This document shows positions 10,946-23,900 of a stretch of DNA of 64,000 bases, piece by piece. This DNA comes from Anastrepha obliqua. Taxonomy: Eukaryota > Arthropoda > Insecta > Diptera > Tephritidae. The notes under the pieces were generated by a model that saw only the letters and a program-made list of their open reading frames with translations, was not told where the DNA came from and made no database searches. The stretch's first letter is position 1. Every line of letters begins with the position of its first letter. Where the stretch lies: NCBI RefSeq assembly GCF_027943255.1, contig NC_072896.1, positions 48,200,501-48,264,500 on the forward strand. Reading direction: 5' to 3'. Both the position numbers and the translations under genes were made by a program.

Positions 10946-11685
10946 TCCGAAAATTATTTTATAACCCAAGATATCTGCACAAAACTATTCTTCCACTACA
11001 TATCGTGGAAAACGACAAATGCTGGAATATTGGAATATAATTTCCAGCAACACTGGAAAGTTCTTTCAATTCATTGAACCAGATACTAAACATATACATA
11101 TTTACACGAACTTCCAGATTGCATACATACATATATACACGAACTTTAGATTTAAGTCTACTCAGTAGATTTGTGTTCTTTTTTTTATTGTTTTATATGT
11201 CTATAATTTCACCTCAAAGATTAAAAAAATATTAATATTACTATGACAATTCGAGCATTATTATCGTTCGTTATGGTATTTAATGTCACAAATTACAATG
11301 TCGACTTCTTTGTATTTGTTGCCAATTCATACAAAGCGTTTGAGGCTTTAATACACTTCTGCATTTTCACAGATATTATTTGTATTGAGCCACTAACTCA
11401 CCCGGATTTCACTAGGCAACATAACTAATTTTTAATTTGTCTATATACTGTAAGAGCTCATAAAACTTAAAAAGTGGCAAATAAAAAATCTGAGTTGAGA
11501 ACCTATATGTGTTACTATAGGTAATTGTGTTACGTTTTAACTAATCGCATTTCAGGTATGCAATTTTAACATCGAAGTTGACACGCTCAAAATATCGATA
11601 CATCAATAAACTATGTTTTGTATCGATCTTTTTGATAAACTGAAAAATCTTTCAATGTAGCTTGAAGGGTTGCATCAGCCTCTCT
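10946..11685. other. no supported gene, 10946-11685
   Basis: AT-rich with catacata microsatellite near 11120-11140 and two TATCGAT motifs near 11595-11630. TATCGATA is the DREF-type element of fly promoters, but no gene is visible here. Confidence 0.4.
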
Positions 11686-12010
11686 TTTTCTTCATGATTG
11701 ACGCAATAATCAACCTGACCCAACCAACGAAGCCGCTGGATCGTTACTCGCTGGACAAAATCTCATACAGCTAATTGTTCCATCGCCTACGATACGCGCT
11801 GTCGCCAACGTGTGTAGGTCCAAAAAGCTTCCGCGGGAACGCCTCATCGGATATTGACATCGTCCAAGCTTCTGCCCCATACGATAGGACGGGTATGATG
11901 AGAGCCTTATGAAGTGTTAGTTTTGTTCGTCGAGGGGACTTTAATACTCAACTGACCACTTAGTCGAAAGTAGCACTTGTTGGCCAGAGTGATTCTCTGT
12001 TGGTTTCACA
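11686..12010 (-). pseudogene. RTE/BovB-like non-LTR reverse transcriptase, C-terminal fragment
   Basis: On the minus strand the piece near 11759-11717 reads RVTIQRLRWLGQV. This is the conserved segment near the C-terminus of reverse transcriptases often annotated as craniofacial development protein 2-like. Sequence up to about 12010 matches, at the DNA level, the corresponding parts of the longer copies at 13500-14790 and 61340-61960 (for example gccttatgaagtgttagtt). Multiple frame breaks; dead. Confidence 0.6.
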
Positions 12011-12094
12011 TGGTAACACTCCTAAGCAGCTACCAGATTACGAGAATCTATCTATTCAAAGTTGCAACTTGCAACGTTTTTATACGAGTACACT

Positions 12095-12265
12095 TTTTAC
12101 ATGAGTAAACCTGAGCAATTCGCATCCCTTGCAATTGCAACTGCATTGGATCTGAGATTTAAGGTGCTTTATTTCATAGATTCTACTACCAAAGCAAAAT
12201 AATTCTCTTTTACATATAAACAATTATATGACGAGCTTCCAATATATGATTTAGGGAAGTGAGTC
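12095..12265 (+). pseudogene. possible hAT transposase scrap
   Basis: A + frame reads MSKPEQFASLAIATALDLRF then KVLYFIDSTTKAK before a stop. The A..LD.RFK...F pattern is the conserved block upstream of the hAT dimerisation domain. There is too little sequence for a firm call. Confidence 0.35.
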
Positions 12266-13075
12266 CACTGAGGAATCTGAAAGGGAAGATAGGTTGGAAT
12301 GTGACAATTGGAGTTATCATAGAGAAATTAACACAAAAAAATTTGAAAATCAGGCCATAGGAAAATGACTAAAACCCTTGATTTAGAGTTTCATATCTTT
12401 TTGTCGTTATCAGTCGTAGAAATATGCTTCCGTGCCTTTACAAAATCGATATGATATATATGCCAACTGTAGCAACCTCGGGGGCTAGCGCAACAATAAC
12501 CCAACAGAGGAACCGCTTAGTGGCCACCAGGTTATGAATATTGCTGTTATTAAATTATGTTATTAAAATATGTAAACCATTGTTTTTACGCTTGAAAAAT
12601 AAATTGAATGCATGTTATATGTGCTGGAGTTATTACACCAAAAACTAAATAAACCAATAATTTATTAAAAGTATCGATGTATCGTTCACAAACAACAACG
12701 TTTTTACATCGATGTTCAAATATCGATTTTTATATGAGCGATGACGCATTACCAATTTATCTACCGAATTATCGCTACAGAAACGGTGTTGCCGTGCACA
12801 AAATAATTTTATAATCCCACATCTACTATTCACAGCCAAATCATCTACCGAAGGTGAATCGATATATGTTCAGAACAGATGAAATGTTTGTAGTGATCGT
12901 TAAGATGGAGGAGCCAAGTAAAGTAAGTAGATAAAAAATTTTACTTCGATTTCCTCGTCTGCTATCGCCATCAAGGCGAATTTATGTTTTGTTTTTGTAT
13001 CTCATTCCCTCGCTATTGTTGCCAGTCGGTTCTCAATGTTTCTCTGTTCATATTTCTCACATATCTTATCAAAAA
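12266..13075. other. no supported gene, 12266-13075
   Basis: AT-rich. Several TATCGAT-like motifs cluster at 12670-12735. A caaggcgaatttatg motif at about 12973 recurs in the dispersed repeats at 27075 and 25240. Confidence 0.35.
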
Positions 13076-13079
13076 TGAA

Positions 13080-13470
13080 AAGGGAATCTTGGTTCTTAAA
13101 TACTTTGAAAATTATGCTGTTACCATTTGTACATTAGCGCATAGTAAGCGTGGTGGTTGTCATATGCCTCTTCATAATGTTTCGGGGCCAAAATAGACAC
13201 GTTCATGCAATCGATAGCCTAAATGGTACTTCCCACTTCTCGATCAGGTTGCTGAAGCAAATAGTTCTGTTGCCGCTTGCCAATCCACTCGAGTAATAAA
13301 AAACCTCACCCTAGCGCAAAACATGGAGCTGTTAATTGAATTCGTTACACAATGCATGATATGGCTAACGGAACACTGGCTCATGGATATTACCCATTGC
13401 TCACCTACGGGTCGAACATCCAGTTGCAAAAAATCGCAGTGCATCTTCTTCTTTTTCTTGATTGGTACGA
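13080..13470 (-). pseudogene. PIF/Harbinger transposase (HARBI1-like) central fragment
   Basis: On the minus strand 13440-13260 contains SQCSVSHIMHCVTNSINSSM followed by CARVRFFITRVDWQAATELF. After a frame break at about 13215 comes AIDCMNVSILAPKHYEEAYD then NHHAYYALMY, ending near 13135. This is the HARBI1 pattern: the S..SVS..I..V......V.F block, then the first catalytic aspartate in AIDC..V.I..P....E.Y.N....Y. An ALRFFATG motif lies in a different frame just upstream, so there are at least two frameshifts. The second and third catalytic residues are missing. Terminal repeats were not found. Confidence 0.7.
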
Positions 13471-13499
13471 TAACCACTTAAGCGATTTTTCCTGAATTT

Positions 13500-14790
13500 A
13501 ACAAAGCGCGCCAGTCGTTTCTTTCTCGTGCTAACCGGCGCCAGTTGGACATACTAAGTGAAGCCAAGTTTTTCTCCACCTGATATTTCCAACGCAGAGG
13601 AGGCATTCCTCTTCCTTTACTACCATCAGCTGGTACCGCATCGAATACTTACACAGCGGGAGCGTTTGTATCCATTCGGACGACATGACCCAGTCAACGA
13701 AGCCACTGGATCTCAATTCAGATGGCATGACCTAGCCAACGTAGCTGCTGGATCTTTATTCACTGCACTGTGTCTATGTCGTCCTAAAGCTCATCGTTCC
13801 ATCGCCTGCGATACTCCCCGCCGCCAACGTGCAAAGGTTCAAAAATCTTACGCAGAATCTTTCTCTCAAATACTCCAAGTGACGTCTCATCGGGTGTTGG
13901 TATGATCATAGCCTTATAAGTGTTAGTTTTGTTCGTCAATAGAGGACTTTACTACTCAGTTGCCTACTTAGTCCCAAGTAGCACTTGTTGGTAAGAGGGA
14001 TTCTTTCTTGGATTTCAAGACTGATATTAGTATTGGTGTTAATGCAGATTCCTAGGTAAAAGAAATAGCTTACAACTATTATAAAATATTGTGCCAAAGC
14101 GGTTAAGTTTTACGGTTTATACGATCTTTTCCAGCTTCAGGTTAAAGAAGTCGCACGACAGCGAGTCACCCAGTCTGAAACCTTGTTTGGTATCAAACGG
14201 CTCAGAGAGGTCCTAGCCAATTCTGACGGCGCTGCTGGTATAGAACAGAGTCATTTTGCATAGTCGCAGATAGATAGATATTAGTTTTATGGGGATACAA
14301 ATTTCAGACAATGAGGCATAGAAGCAATTACCTTTCGTACTGTCGAATGCAGTTTTAAAATCGACTAATAGATGGTGTTTGTCGATTCTTCTTTCAAAGG
14401 TTTTTTCCAAGACTTGGCTTATTGTGAATATCTGATCGATTGTTTATTTTCCAGGTCTAAAGCCGCACTGATAAGGTACAATCAATTGGTTGATGATGGG
14501 CTTCCGGTTTTCTCGCAATACGCTCGCTAGGACCTTTTACGCGATATTCAGAAGGCTAATCTCGCGGTTATTGGCACAGATTGCACTATCACCCTTCTTA
14601 TGGATTGGGCAGAGCACACTTAAATTGGAATCGGCAGGCATGCTTTCATCCGACCATATTTTGCATAGAAACTGATGCATGCACCTTACCAGCTCCTCAC
14701 CGTCATGTTCGAATAGCTCAGTCGGCAGTCCATCAGATCCCGCGGCATCGCTGTTCTTTAGCCGCGTTATCATTATTCATGGTCGCGTAG
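13500..14790 (-). pseudogene. RTE/BovB-like non-LTR reverse transcriptase, internally deleted
   Basis: Minus strand, in order. 14773-14537 encodes the finger/palm start (LKNSDAAGSDGLPTELFEHD, then CPIHKKGDSAICANNREISL). 14410-14213 encodes the second palm block (RRIDKHHLLVDFKTAFDST). 13990-13500 matches the C-terminal parts at 61340-61640 by DNA. Compared with the copy at 61340-61960, about 150 bases including the YADD catalytic motif are missing near 14050-14095. Reverse transcription would therefore be impossible even without the frame breaks. It is one insertion, not several, because the block order is that of a single element. Confidence 0.75.
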
Positions 14791-14799
14791 CCGAAGGAC

Positions 14800-15640
14800 A
14801 ATTCGGTGCATCTAGAACCCAGTAATATAAAGGCAGAACTGAGAATTGAATTAGCTTGAAGGTTGCAAGATTTTCCTGTTTTCAGTCGAAATCGTTGTTA
14901 TTCTGGAACGTCTACGATGATTGTCAAGCTGAGAAATTAGGTCCTTAATCAAGGCTGGAGTTACCCGGAATAGTTTTTGAAGCTGCCCTGCAGCCAATTG
15001 GAAACGATTGTTCAAATGCACGAGCAACCCTCGATCCATTGTTAGTTCCACGCGAAAAGTCATATGCCAAATTCTCAAAGGACATATTCGACTTTTTTAA
15101 TAAGTTTTTGTTAAGGTATTTTCAAAGATTTAATACAAACCACTAATTCTTGTTTTGTCGTTTAATTTAACAGCAATAAAATTTTTGTCATTTTTTTGCA
15201 AAAATAAAAAGCAAAACCTTGAAACTTGTAGTTAAGGATTGATGCTAACGTGAATATCGTCAAAATGTTTTAGTGAATTGCACTACAGCACTGGCTTATT
15301 GGTGGCTCAAATTCAATTTCTCCACTTTGCTGCATATCTTAAATTATCTGATTTTCTTCCTCCCGCTTTGCTAATGGGGTTCGGTGTGGAGCTTCACGAA
15401 TTGACTTTGCATCTCCTAATCGATGTGACGCGATGGCAGTTCTATAAAATTTTCCACAATCACCGACTAACATGTAGCCGAATTTCTCTAACAATTTCTT
15501 AGCTTCCTTTATCTCTAGCCTTTCACTTCAAGCAACCAAGTCCTTCTAAAGTCGGGGGTTTTTTCTCCTTGCTTCCTTGAATTCTTCCCTTTCCTGTTGA
15601 GTATTTCGCAGTTTACTATGACTTCTACAGCCTAGCATTT
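14800..15640. other. no supported gene, 14800-15640
   Basis: No recognised family. The minus strand from 15640 to 15340 has lysine/arginine-rich broken frames that could be an old retrotransposon ORF, but no diagnostic motif is present. Confidence 0.35.
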
Positions 15641-15648
15641 TCCAATCG

Positions 15649-15813
15649 AAGCTCTAGAATAACTGGTGACTTGAAATCATTTAGCATCCTTACTGGAACC
15701 CTTGGGTATTTTCTCGTCTTTACTAATGTTCTTCCCACGCTTATATTTGCTGTCTCTTCAGCAGCTTTTATTATCCACATTTCCCGTTGTTTTTGTTGTA
15801 GCAGCATAAACAT
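15649..15813 (-). pseudogene. unidentified short coding-like remnant
   Basis: A minus-strand frame of about 55 codons reads MWIIKAAEETANISVGRTLV and then KTRKYPRVPVRMLND, ending ENARL. The composition looks like real protein rather than noise. I suspect a retrotransposon-encoded tail but cannot name the family. Confidence 0.3.
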
Positions 15814-15925
15814 TCCCCATACTTACATACGGGGAATGCTGCTGGAGTGATAGTCCTTGGCCGGATATAAATCCGGGTCGTTACGGTAACATAGAACCGA
15901 CTGCCGTGGAAACGTCCACATTTCC
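15785..15925 (+). repeat. dispersed repeat with hairpin, related copy at 21640
   Basis: Contains a stem (agcagcat..cattcccc pairing with ggggaatgctgct, 15799-15841) followed by agtccttggccggatataaa and taacatagaaccgactgcc. A diverged relative lies at 21640-21745 and a shorter match (agcagcattcccc) at 20827. It is a dispersed element of unknown class. Confidence 0.5.
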
Positions 15926-17200
15926 CGTGCCCCAGTCTGCTACCATATTAGCCCATATGATTGCATTTTTGCTTCATATTTTACTGTGTCAATCGCTCGG
16001 TATTACCAGTAGTTTTGCAAAATTCAATGGCTTATTAAGAAAATAAGCAAATAGTGGCTAATTAGTAAATAGTGGAAACTCTTAATGCATCTTTGGCGAA
16101 CAGAGAGTTGTCGGAAACTACCTCTTATTTTAGGATACTTTATAGTTTCTAAAAAAATATCATTGTCACTTTCGTATCAAATATCACTTTCGTCGGTCTC
16201 AACATTGCCACGATCAATTATGATTAAAGTGTTTTGTGCTGTTATTAGAAACCTTAACGGTTTAAAAAATAAGTAATAAGTGCATTCAATCACCTAATAA
16301 ATATCTTCGTACTCTATATTTGAATTCTATAGTGCTAGGATTGTCATACAGCCATCGCCCCGCAAAATCGCTCCAGTAGAATGTTCTGAAAAGAGTCCTT
16401 CTCCTGTACATAACGATATAAGTAATGCTTCCTTGAAAACGCAACATTGAATTTAGTCCTTAAGTTCGTGTTTTATCGTCAACCAGAATAAGATCTATAT
16501 AAAAATTAGTTTAAATAAAACTACTAAATAAAAAAGGGTTAACCATGGATGCGCCGCCTCGGGCTCATTCTAGCTATAAAAAATTTCGATTGGTATTGGA
16601 AGAGCATTACTAGACAACTTCGCTCCCATCCCATGAGGCCCGATCTCAAAAGCCGTTGCCGAAAAGTGACGTACGCAACTTTTTTGCCTGGTTTCAATGA
16701 AGAGCCGCAAGATTTTGCCTTTTTTTCATTTCGTCTTTTGGGACATGAACAATCATAATTTTCTCAGTAATGAAAGATACGAAAGTCAAAACAAAGTAGA
16801 ATGGGCAAACCTACTGCCTGACAACTTGTTTAGGAAAAGTTTCCATTTCTATGCTTTTGAGTCCTTTTCCTTTAGAATTTGCTTTAAAATAAGCAGTAAT
16901 TTTGGCTGACACACTGTGAAAATTAGATATCTTACATCACCTTTAATTATTGCTTCGTGTATTTTGGGCATACCGTTATCCATCAATTTAAATTCTTTTC
17001 ATCATAAATGTTTTACAAGAAATTATAACAATGATTTTTTCAGTGAAGTAGCACATTCAGATTTGCAACATCATTTTGCATTCGTACATTGTACATACAT
17101 TGCACGTTTATTTTTTCTACTTGAACTGAAAAATTAGTTATATCTACACTTTTTACAAGAAGGTGAATAGCCCTAAGGTTTACTGTAGTAGTTCGGCAGC
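15926..17200. other. no supported gene, 15926-17200
   Basis: Short unrelated frames only. This is the immediate upstream flank of uex. No core promoter elements could be assigned with confidence. Confidence 0.4.
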
Positions 17201-17443
17201 TCTAGTTATCACAAAAGCCTCAACGGTCGTTGGAAGTTCTCTCTTCTGGCAGCACTGAATGCAAATTATTGTGTGAGCATAGAGATAAATAGCAAGAAAA
17301 GCAGTGGAAAGCTATGGAATCTGACAGTTAGAAATTGTTCGTTAAGTGTTGTGCATTAGCTCGTATTTCTTTAGTTTTTGATTGTTTGTAAAGTGGTGTA
17401 GTAAATTTTAAAAAGTTATTTATAAAAAAAAAAATAAAATAAA
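17201..17443 (+). promoter_or_regulatory. uex: probable uex promoter / 5' UTR region
   Basis: Inferred only from position in front of the first coding exon. There is no clear TATA box at a suitable distance. The ctgacagttag at about 17320 resembles a fly initiator, but the match is weak. An A-rich tract (17428-17443) directly precedes the ATG. A non-coding exon further upstream cannot be excluded. Confidence 0.25.
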
Positions 17444-17922
17444 ATGCAAATACAAGGGAAACAGTCATACAAAAACCAGATACGGACTAGAAATAAACAT
17501 TGTTTGCGAAAAAACGTTTCCAGTGACATAGATACACAACCGTCGTCACGTTGTTTATCTTCTTTAGCCGCTCCACTAGCTCCAAGGCTTTTGTTGCCAT
17601 CCATATTGCCGCTTGAAAAAAGTGGAAAATCAATGCTTCATCATTTTTTATGTTGTCCAACTGGACTCCAACCTCGCCGTAACAATTATAGTGCACCAAA
17701 TTCACCCCGCTTCTACCGAAAAGTTCAAAGCCTTCCTATACTCGTGTTGTCTCTAATTGTTATTTTTGAATGCTTTTGTGTTGGAATCTGTGCAGAAATC
17801 GAAAGTAAAAGTGCTTTATTAAGTGGGACATTGAAAACGTCAGGAGACGATGTTCTACCAAGAATTATTGAAAAACAGAATAATGCAGCATTGGCGCAAT
17901 TCTCCGACTCTGACAATTTGAA
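17444..17922 (+). CDS. uex: uex coding exon 1 (leader and hydrophobic segment)
   Basis: It encodes residues 1-159 plus two bases of codon 160. The donor is aa|gtaagt at 17923. The hydrophobic run [20 protein letters not shown] at residues 96-115 follows a basic stretch (FYRKVQ), as in a signal peptide or signal anchor. Because this lies about 95 residues in, the Met at residue 64 (17633), which would shorten the lead-in to about 30 residues, is an alternative start. The first 63 codons are not recognisably conserved. Splicing to 49861 restores the frame exactly (AA|A, Lys). Confidence 0.75.
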
Positions 17923-20900
17923 GTAAGTTCAGGCTTGTATAGTTTTATTATTTATATTGTAAGCAAGACAGTAAAGCATGCTTAAAGAGTTAGTGAAATC
18001 CAAATTTTTGTTGTTTCGTGAGTAATTTTATGTTGTAAATTGCATTTCTATCGGGTATGAAGTATAAAGATGAGATTTATTACCGCGCATGTCAGTGGGC
18101 AAATTGCCAGCAACAAAATAAAATTGTTCTGAGGGTTATAGAGAGGCACATAGCTCATTTTCCACATGTTTTAAATTACAATTCATATTGTAGGTCCAGA
18201 AAAATTCATTAATATACTAGTTTACGCACATTAAAGCATGTGTTGAACGTTTTAAAACTTTACTTCCATTCAACGACTTGTGATGGCAGATTTTTTTATT
18301 TGGGTTGGCTTTCCTTTATGGCCAATAAAGTTCTGCTTATAATGTGGATCTAATTTAAAATGTCAATACATTACACAAAGTCAATATTTAAGCCTTTCGA
18401 TTTAGAGTATTTTTTTTTTATAAATTATCATTAAGAATTAAGGTAATTTCTAATTCAAAATTTTGTTAAAATAATCGACTCGTTTTAATTCCAAGATTTA
18501 TATTCCAAAAACGGAGCATAATTCCTTAAACCGTTCAAAAGTTACTAACAAAAAGCAATTCCGTTAAAGTGATATTTTATATTACTAATTATCCTTTCAA
18601 TAATGTACCAAATTACCGTATTACACAGATTAGACTGAATTCTGGATATTTTCAGCAAAATAGTGTGATAAATGTGAATTATTTCAATATTTTAAAAACT
18701 AAATTGTAAACATAAAATTAGCGTCGAAATTAAGCTTTGACAAATAATGTCTGGTATTGCCACTTACGGCACTTTTCGTTAGTATATTTATTAAGTGTTC
18801 ATTGTATTAAGTTCATAGAATTTAAGAGCGCAGAAGTTTTTACTATATATTAAAATATTGTTTTAATTAAATAAAAAATTTATAATAAATATAAAATATA
18901 ATTTTATGATGCGCTGTTTTTTGTAATGCCTGTATTTTGATTTGCAATGTTTTGCACATACATATAAATATGAGGGTTTCTTTTAAATCTATAATATTTT
19001 AATGTATGGTGAAAATTTAGAATAAAAAATCGTGAAATTTACACTTTACACAAAGAGAAAAATCCATGGGTTTCGCGTCTGGTAAATTTGAGAGCCATTG
19101 TGTGGACATTATGAAGTTCGGAACATTGTTTTTAGCCATTCTTGGTTCACTCGAGTTTTGTGAGACGGTGCCGGTCCTGTTGAAACGTCCATGGTCTGTC
19201 ACCGAAATGTTTGTCTGCCCACGACTTCATAGCAACCTCCAGAATACTTTCCCGACAATATTTCGCATTCACCTTGACGCCAGGCTCGATGAAAACGATT
19301 GGAGAGTGGCCATCTGCGGTTACAGCGGCCCAAACCATTACCTGTGGCGGGTGCTGCCTCCTGGTGGCTAATCGATGACTCGTATGTTAAATTTGAAAAA
19401 TTCTCTCGTCAGAAAACACAATGTTAAAAAATTTAACGCTGATGCTACGGACAGATATTATCAGTTGTTTCGCCATTTGATTGGCACTTTGGATTTCGCT
19501 AAGGCGCTTCTTCACTTTTTGAACCATTTAACGTGACGTTGCAGTCCTTTGATGACCACCTCCATGACGTTTCGCGATGCTACCAGTATCATTGTAACGA
19601 GTAATGGTGCAATAAACAAAGCTTTATTTACTTTAGGGTGCTCGAGCTCACGAACAATCTATGGTTGTGATTTTCCAGCCAAATATAATGATTTTCTTTT
19701 TCGCGTTTACATTCTCGACAAAATGCTTCCGCGGGCTTGTAAACAATACTCTGGACTGTCATTAGCGCGAGCAGTCTAAAGTTGGTTACACTGCGAGTGC
19801 CGGGCTCTGTAGTTTTTCTTCTTATAGCTTAGACAGACGGCGGCGTTAATCGGTTTTACCGGCATAGTTAATCCTGATTAAAATTGTAGTGAGACAGACG
19901 GTTGTTACGCGAATTATTCAACAGCTACTAACATTTCATCCAGTCTTTCTTGCTCTTCTCTTTATTATGTTTCACTATTTTATTATTTTTCATTCACAAT
20001 AGATATTAATACTATCGTTCAAAGTTATACGCCTTTTAGAAATATCAAATACTACATTATTTAAGAAGAAAAAAAATTCATGTCTGCCTCGACTGCATTT
20101 TCAATTTTCCAAGAACTTGTTGAGAGTTTATGACACTATTCCAGAAATTGCTTGTTGGGTGTCACACACGATTAACGTACTTATTTGTTGGGCCGTGTGA
20201 CAAGGTATGACTCCCTGCACCCAAATTGATATTTTTAATTTTAGTTGTTTAGGGAACTTTATTTTCTTTAAAAAAATATAGAAATACATTAGATCGACTT
20301 CTCATAAGCGGTAACGGTATTTCAGAAATTTCGAAAGTTAGCAAAAAATGTGCAATAAGCATCACCACGGTTAAATTTTAGTTGTTGTACATTCCATTTT
20401 GTAAAACAGTTATTAAGATACTACATACAAAGAAACTTGATCGATACCTATTCTAAGGTTATTTTGTGAATAGAATATGCTATGCTTAACTTATGTATCG
20501 CACTTTTAATGAAAAAGCGTTCATTTGCTATGACTAACAGTTTTTGTTGTTTTTACACTTTATCGTATTTCGCAATTGTTTACTTTGGCTCGGCGTTATT
20601 TTAGGACTAAACTTAAATATACGTATGTAATAGGCTTTATGAATATGTTAACGGGTGTATATATGTATATATACGCACATATACATATTCATACTTATAA
20701 ATAATTGTTTGTATGATCAAACATATGGGAAATGATGGTGCTTTTGTTTTCAATCCCAGCACACCTAGCATACTGGGATAAATTAAAGCAACCCGAATTT
20801 GTATCCGCTAAGGGCTTTCACTTAGCAGCATTCCCCGAAAATGTGTGGGAATGTTTTACAACAATTGCAATCGCAACAACTTCCCATATTACGGAGGGTT

Positions 20901-23900
20901 AAAACAACTTTTGGCGCCTCCAACTTTTAACAAGCGGTTATATCTCAAACATTTCGTAATGCATGCAAACAATATTTTGTGATTTCACAAATTTTGGTAA
21001 AATTATTGAATTGCATTTAACTAAAACACACACTGGGTACATATATTTCCATTTTTCTTTACTCACATATACGTTTTGTTGAAATTAATTTTTATTTAAT
21101 GAGCTCAGTCCACTTGAGGTTGGTCAATGGTTTACATATGCACATATGAATCGTTCGTTTGCTGCAAGAGTGTTATAATACAATTTTTTTTATAAGAATT
21201 TAAGTCTCAGGTTGCTAGGTGAGTGAGTATGAGGGGCCACGTGAATGTGGTTAGCGTCATGTGGGGTACCTTCGTATGACGGACATGTAAGTAGAAGTTT
21301 AATCTACTACAACATCCTGAAGGCAAATGTGTCAAGATGACGTGGGTCTCACGAGGCAGCTGGTGGGACACCGTTCATGGCAATCGGAGGGCGGTAGTTT
21401 AAAAAGGTGGTAAGAGAATCTGGTGGAATGCCTTTTAAGGCTGATTGCAGCGTCTTCTAATATGCTCCTTAAATTGGATTTCGCAGAAATTCAAGAATCC
21501 GTTCGATGTCTGTTTGTTCGGAGGATCAATTGTGTAGCTTGTCTTTTTTTTGATATTTTTCAAGTGCCTGTAAGGATATTGTGCTTTGAATAAGGACGAA
21601 ACATAGTAGTGTGTTTCTCTTCATGAGGTACGGTTCACTAGACAGGGCTAGATCGCTGAGGCGGCAGCCCTTGGTTGAGAAAAACCAGAGTCACTCCGGG
21701 TAACGAGAACCAGCTGCCATGGGAATGTAAAATCCTTATACCGTGTACGGATTCCACGAATTGAAACCCATGCAAAGGACACAACAGCAAAATTTTACAG
21801 CGAGAATATTCTCTGTAAATCTCCCCGAATATATATCTGGTTCGTTTTGAAATCGACTATCGTGGAAACGACAAAACCAAAACTAGTAGGCAGCATCAAA
21901 ATATGTGAACCATATAATTTCAAGATTGTATAACACAGGCAGCCGCCGTAGCCGAATGAGTTGGTGCGTAACTACCATTCGGAGTTCGGAGAACTTAGGT
22001 TCGAGTGACCGTGAAACACCAAAAATAAAGAAAAAGTTTTTTCTAATAGCGGTCGCCCCTCGGCAGGCAATAGATATCCTCCGAGTGTATTTCTGCTATG
22101 AAAAAGCTCCTCATAAAAAAAATATTTGTCGGTCGGAGTCGGCTTAAAAATGTAGGCCCTTCCATTTGCGGAACAACATCAAGACGGTACGCGGAGCTCG
22201 GATAATCACCAAAAAAAGGAATTACCACTAATTTTTTAGTGGTAGTTAAAATAAGGGTTTCGTTATCACGTTATCTTCAGTTTTTCAGTGTTTTAACTAT
22301 CACGTTTATTGGATTCATTTTTTACTGAACTATGCTTAACCCTGGTATAACAATATACGAGTGCTGATACTTTTTAAGTAAAGTCAAAATGTATGTACAT
22401 GTATTGGGGGCTTTTTTCGTTGTAATTACGTGAGACGTTAATGCCCGCAAGGCCACTTGTTGACTTCGAAGGACAGGCAACTTGACGCGGTGCAGGGGCC
22501 TAATCGAATCTCAAACCGGATCCAGACACGGGAGGAATTGTCGTTTAGACGATAACTCATCCGATGTCTGGTACTGCTTGAGAACGATGACCAAGAGCTG
22601 CCACCTCCTAATCCAGGGATTTACGCATCACCGTGCCCATTGGACGATTTGTAGCCAGGAGGTTAATTCGGCTGAATTATTTCGGCGCTACCTTAACACC
22701 GGACTGTATTGAGGAGTAACTGTGGCCATATCACGACAGGGGGCTGTAGGACGGTCATAATCCTTCCCAAAGATAAATTGAGAATGCTCGCGGGCATTCT
22801 CACAGGCCACTGCAGACTGCGTCGTCATCTGCACATGATCGAGATGTGGTCCATTGATTCTTGTCGTTTCTGCGACCAATCCCAGGAGATTCCAATGCAC
22901 CTTTCCTTGAATGTAGCGCTACAATGCGGAGAAGGTTGAGACATCCCGGCCAACTGCAATCAGAAGAAAAGTACATACGCTCAATACAACGCAGCTCTAT
23001 CCTAAGTTTAATAAGGGAACTGGGTCTGGATGAGGTACGGTGCTGAGCAGAGGGCACAAAAGACAATGAGATCGAAGTGCAAACCTCAAAGAAATCTATC
23101 TATTTGACCCCGAAGGAGGAATCCCCACTTGTATGTTGCTTTCAACCTGTGCCTTGTGGATTTATTAAATTAAAAATGTGTTTATGTTGAAAAATATCAA
23201 CTATACTAATGCTATTAAGCCATTTTTGGCTTTTATTAGGTCTTCCTTTGCCAACTATTTATGAGACACCCCTCAATATTCATACTTAAATATGCCCTGC
23301 AGTCCGTTAATCTAAACCTATTTTTAGTGCTTAAAATAAAACTCAGGGCATGCCAATTATCTTTTTGATATTTTTTTACTTAAAATATCGAAGTAAATTA
23401 AGCACTGAAATAATGAAATGATTGCATAACATTTCTGCTGTGGTGTTAAACTTCGAACACACTTCATTTAGCTAATTTCGTTTGCTTTCGCCATCCATTT
23501 ATAATTCTATCGAAATCGCTGCAGAGCTTTCGGTGTCGTGACAAAATAGATTTTTTACTTTTAGTATGTATGTATGCATTTGTATAAAAAAAATCAAAAT
23601 ATATCAAACTGGCAATTAATTATTTGCTCGCTAAGTCAATCCCAAAATTTTATAAAACAATTAAATTATTTAACTGTATTGTGTTCATGCTACATACGTG
23701 ATTTTTAAAATAGTAATCCAATTATATTTTTAACCCATGTACTCTTCTGTCAATTGTGCGCCCATATTTCAGAAAGCTTAAACTGGTTTGAGCCGGCATT
23801 CAACGTCAATACAACCAACGCCGCCGACTTTGGCTTCATTGTACCCTAAATCAAAACAACAAACAAAAATGAAAATACCAATAGAAGAATCGCAAATCTC

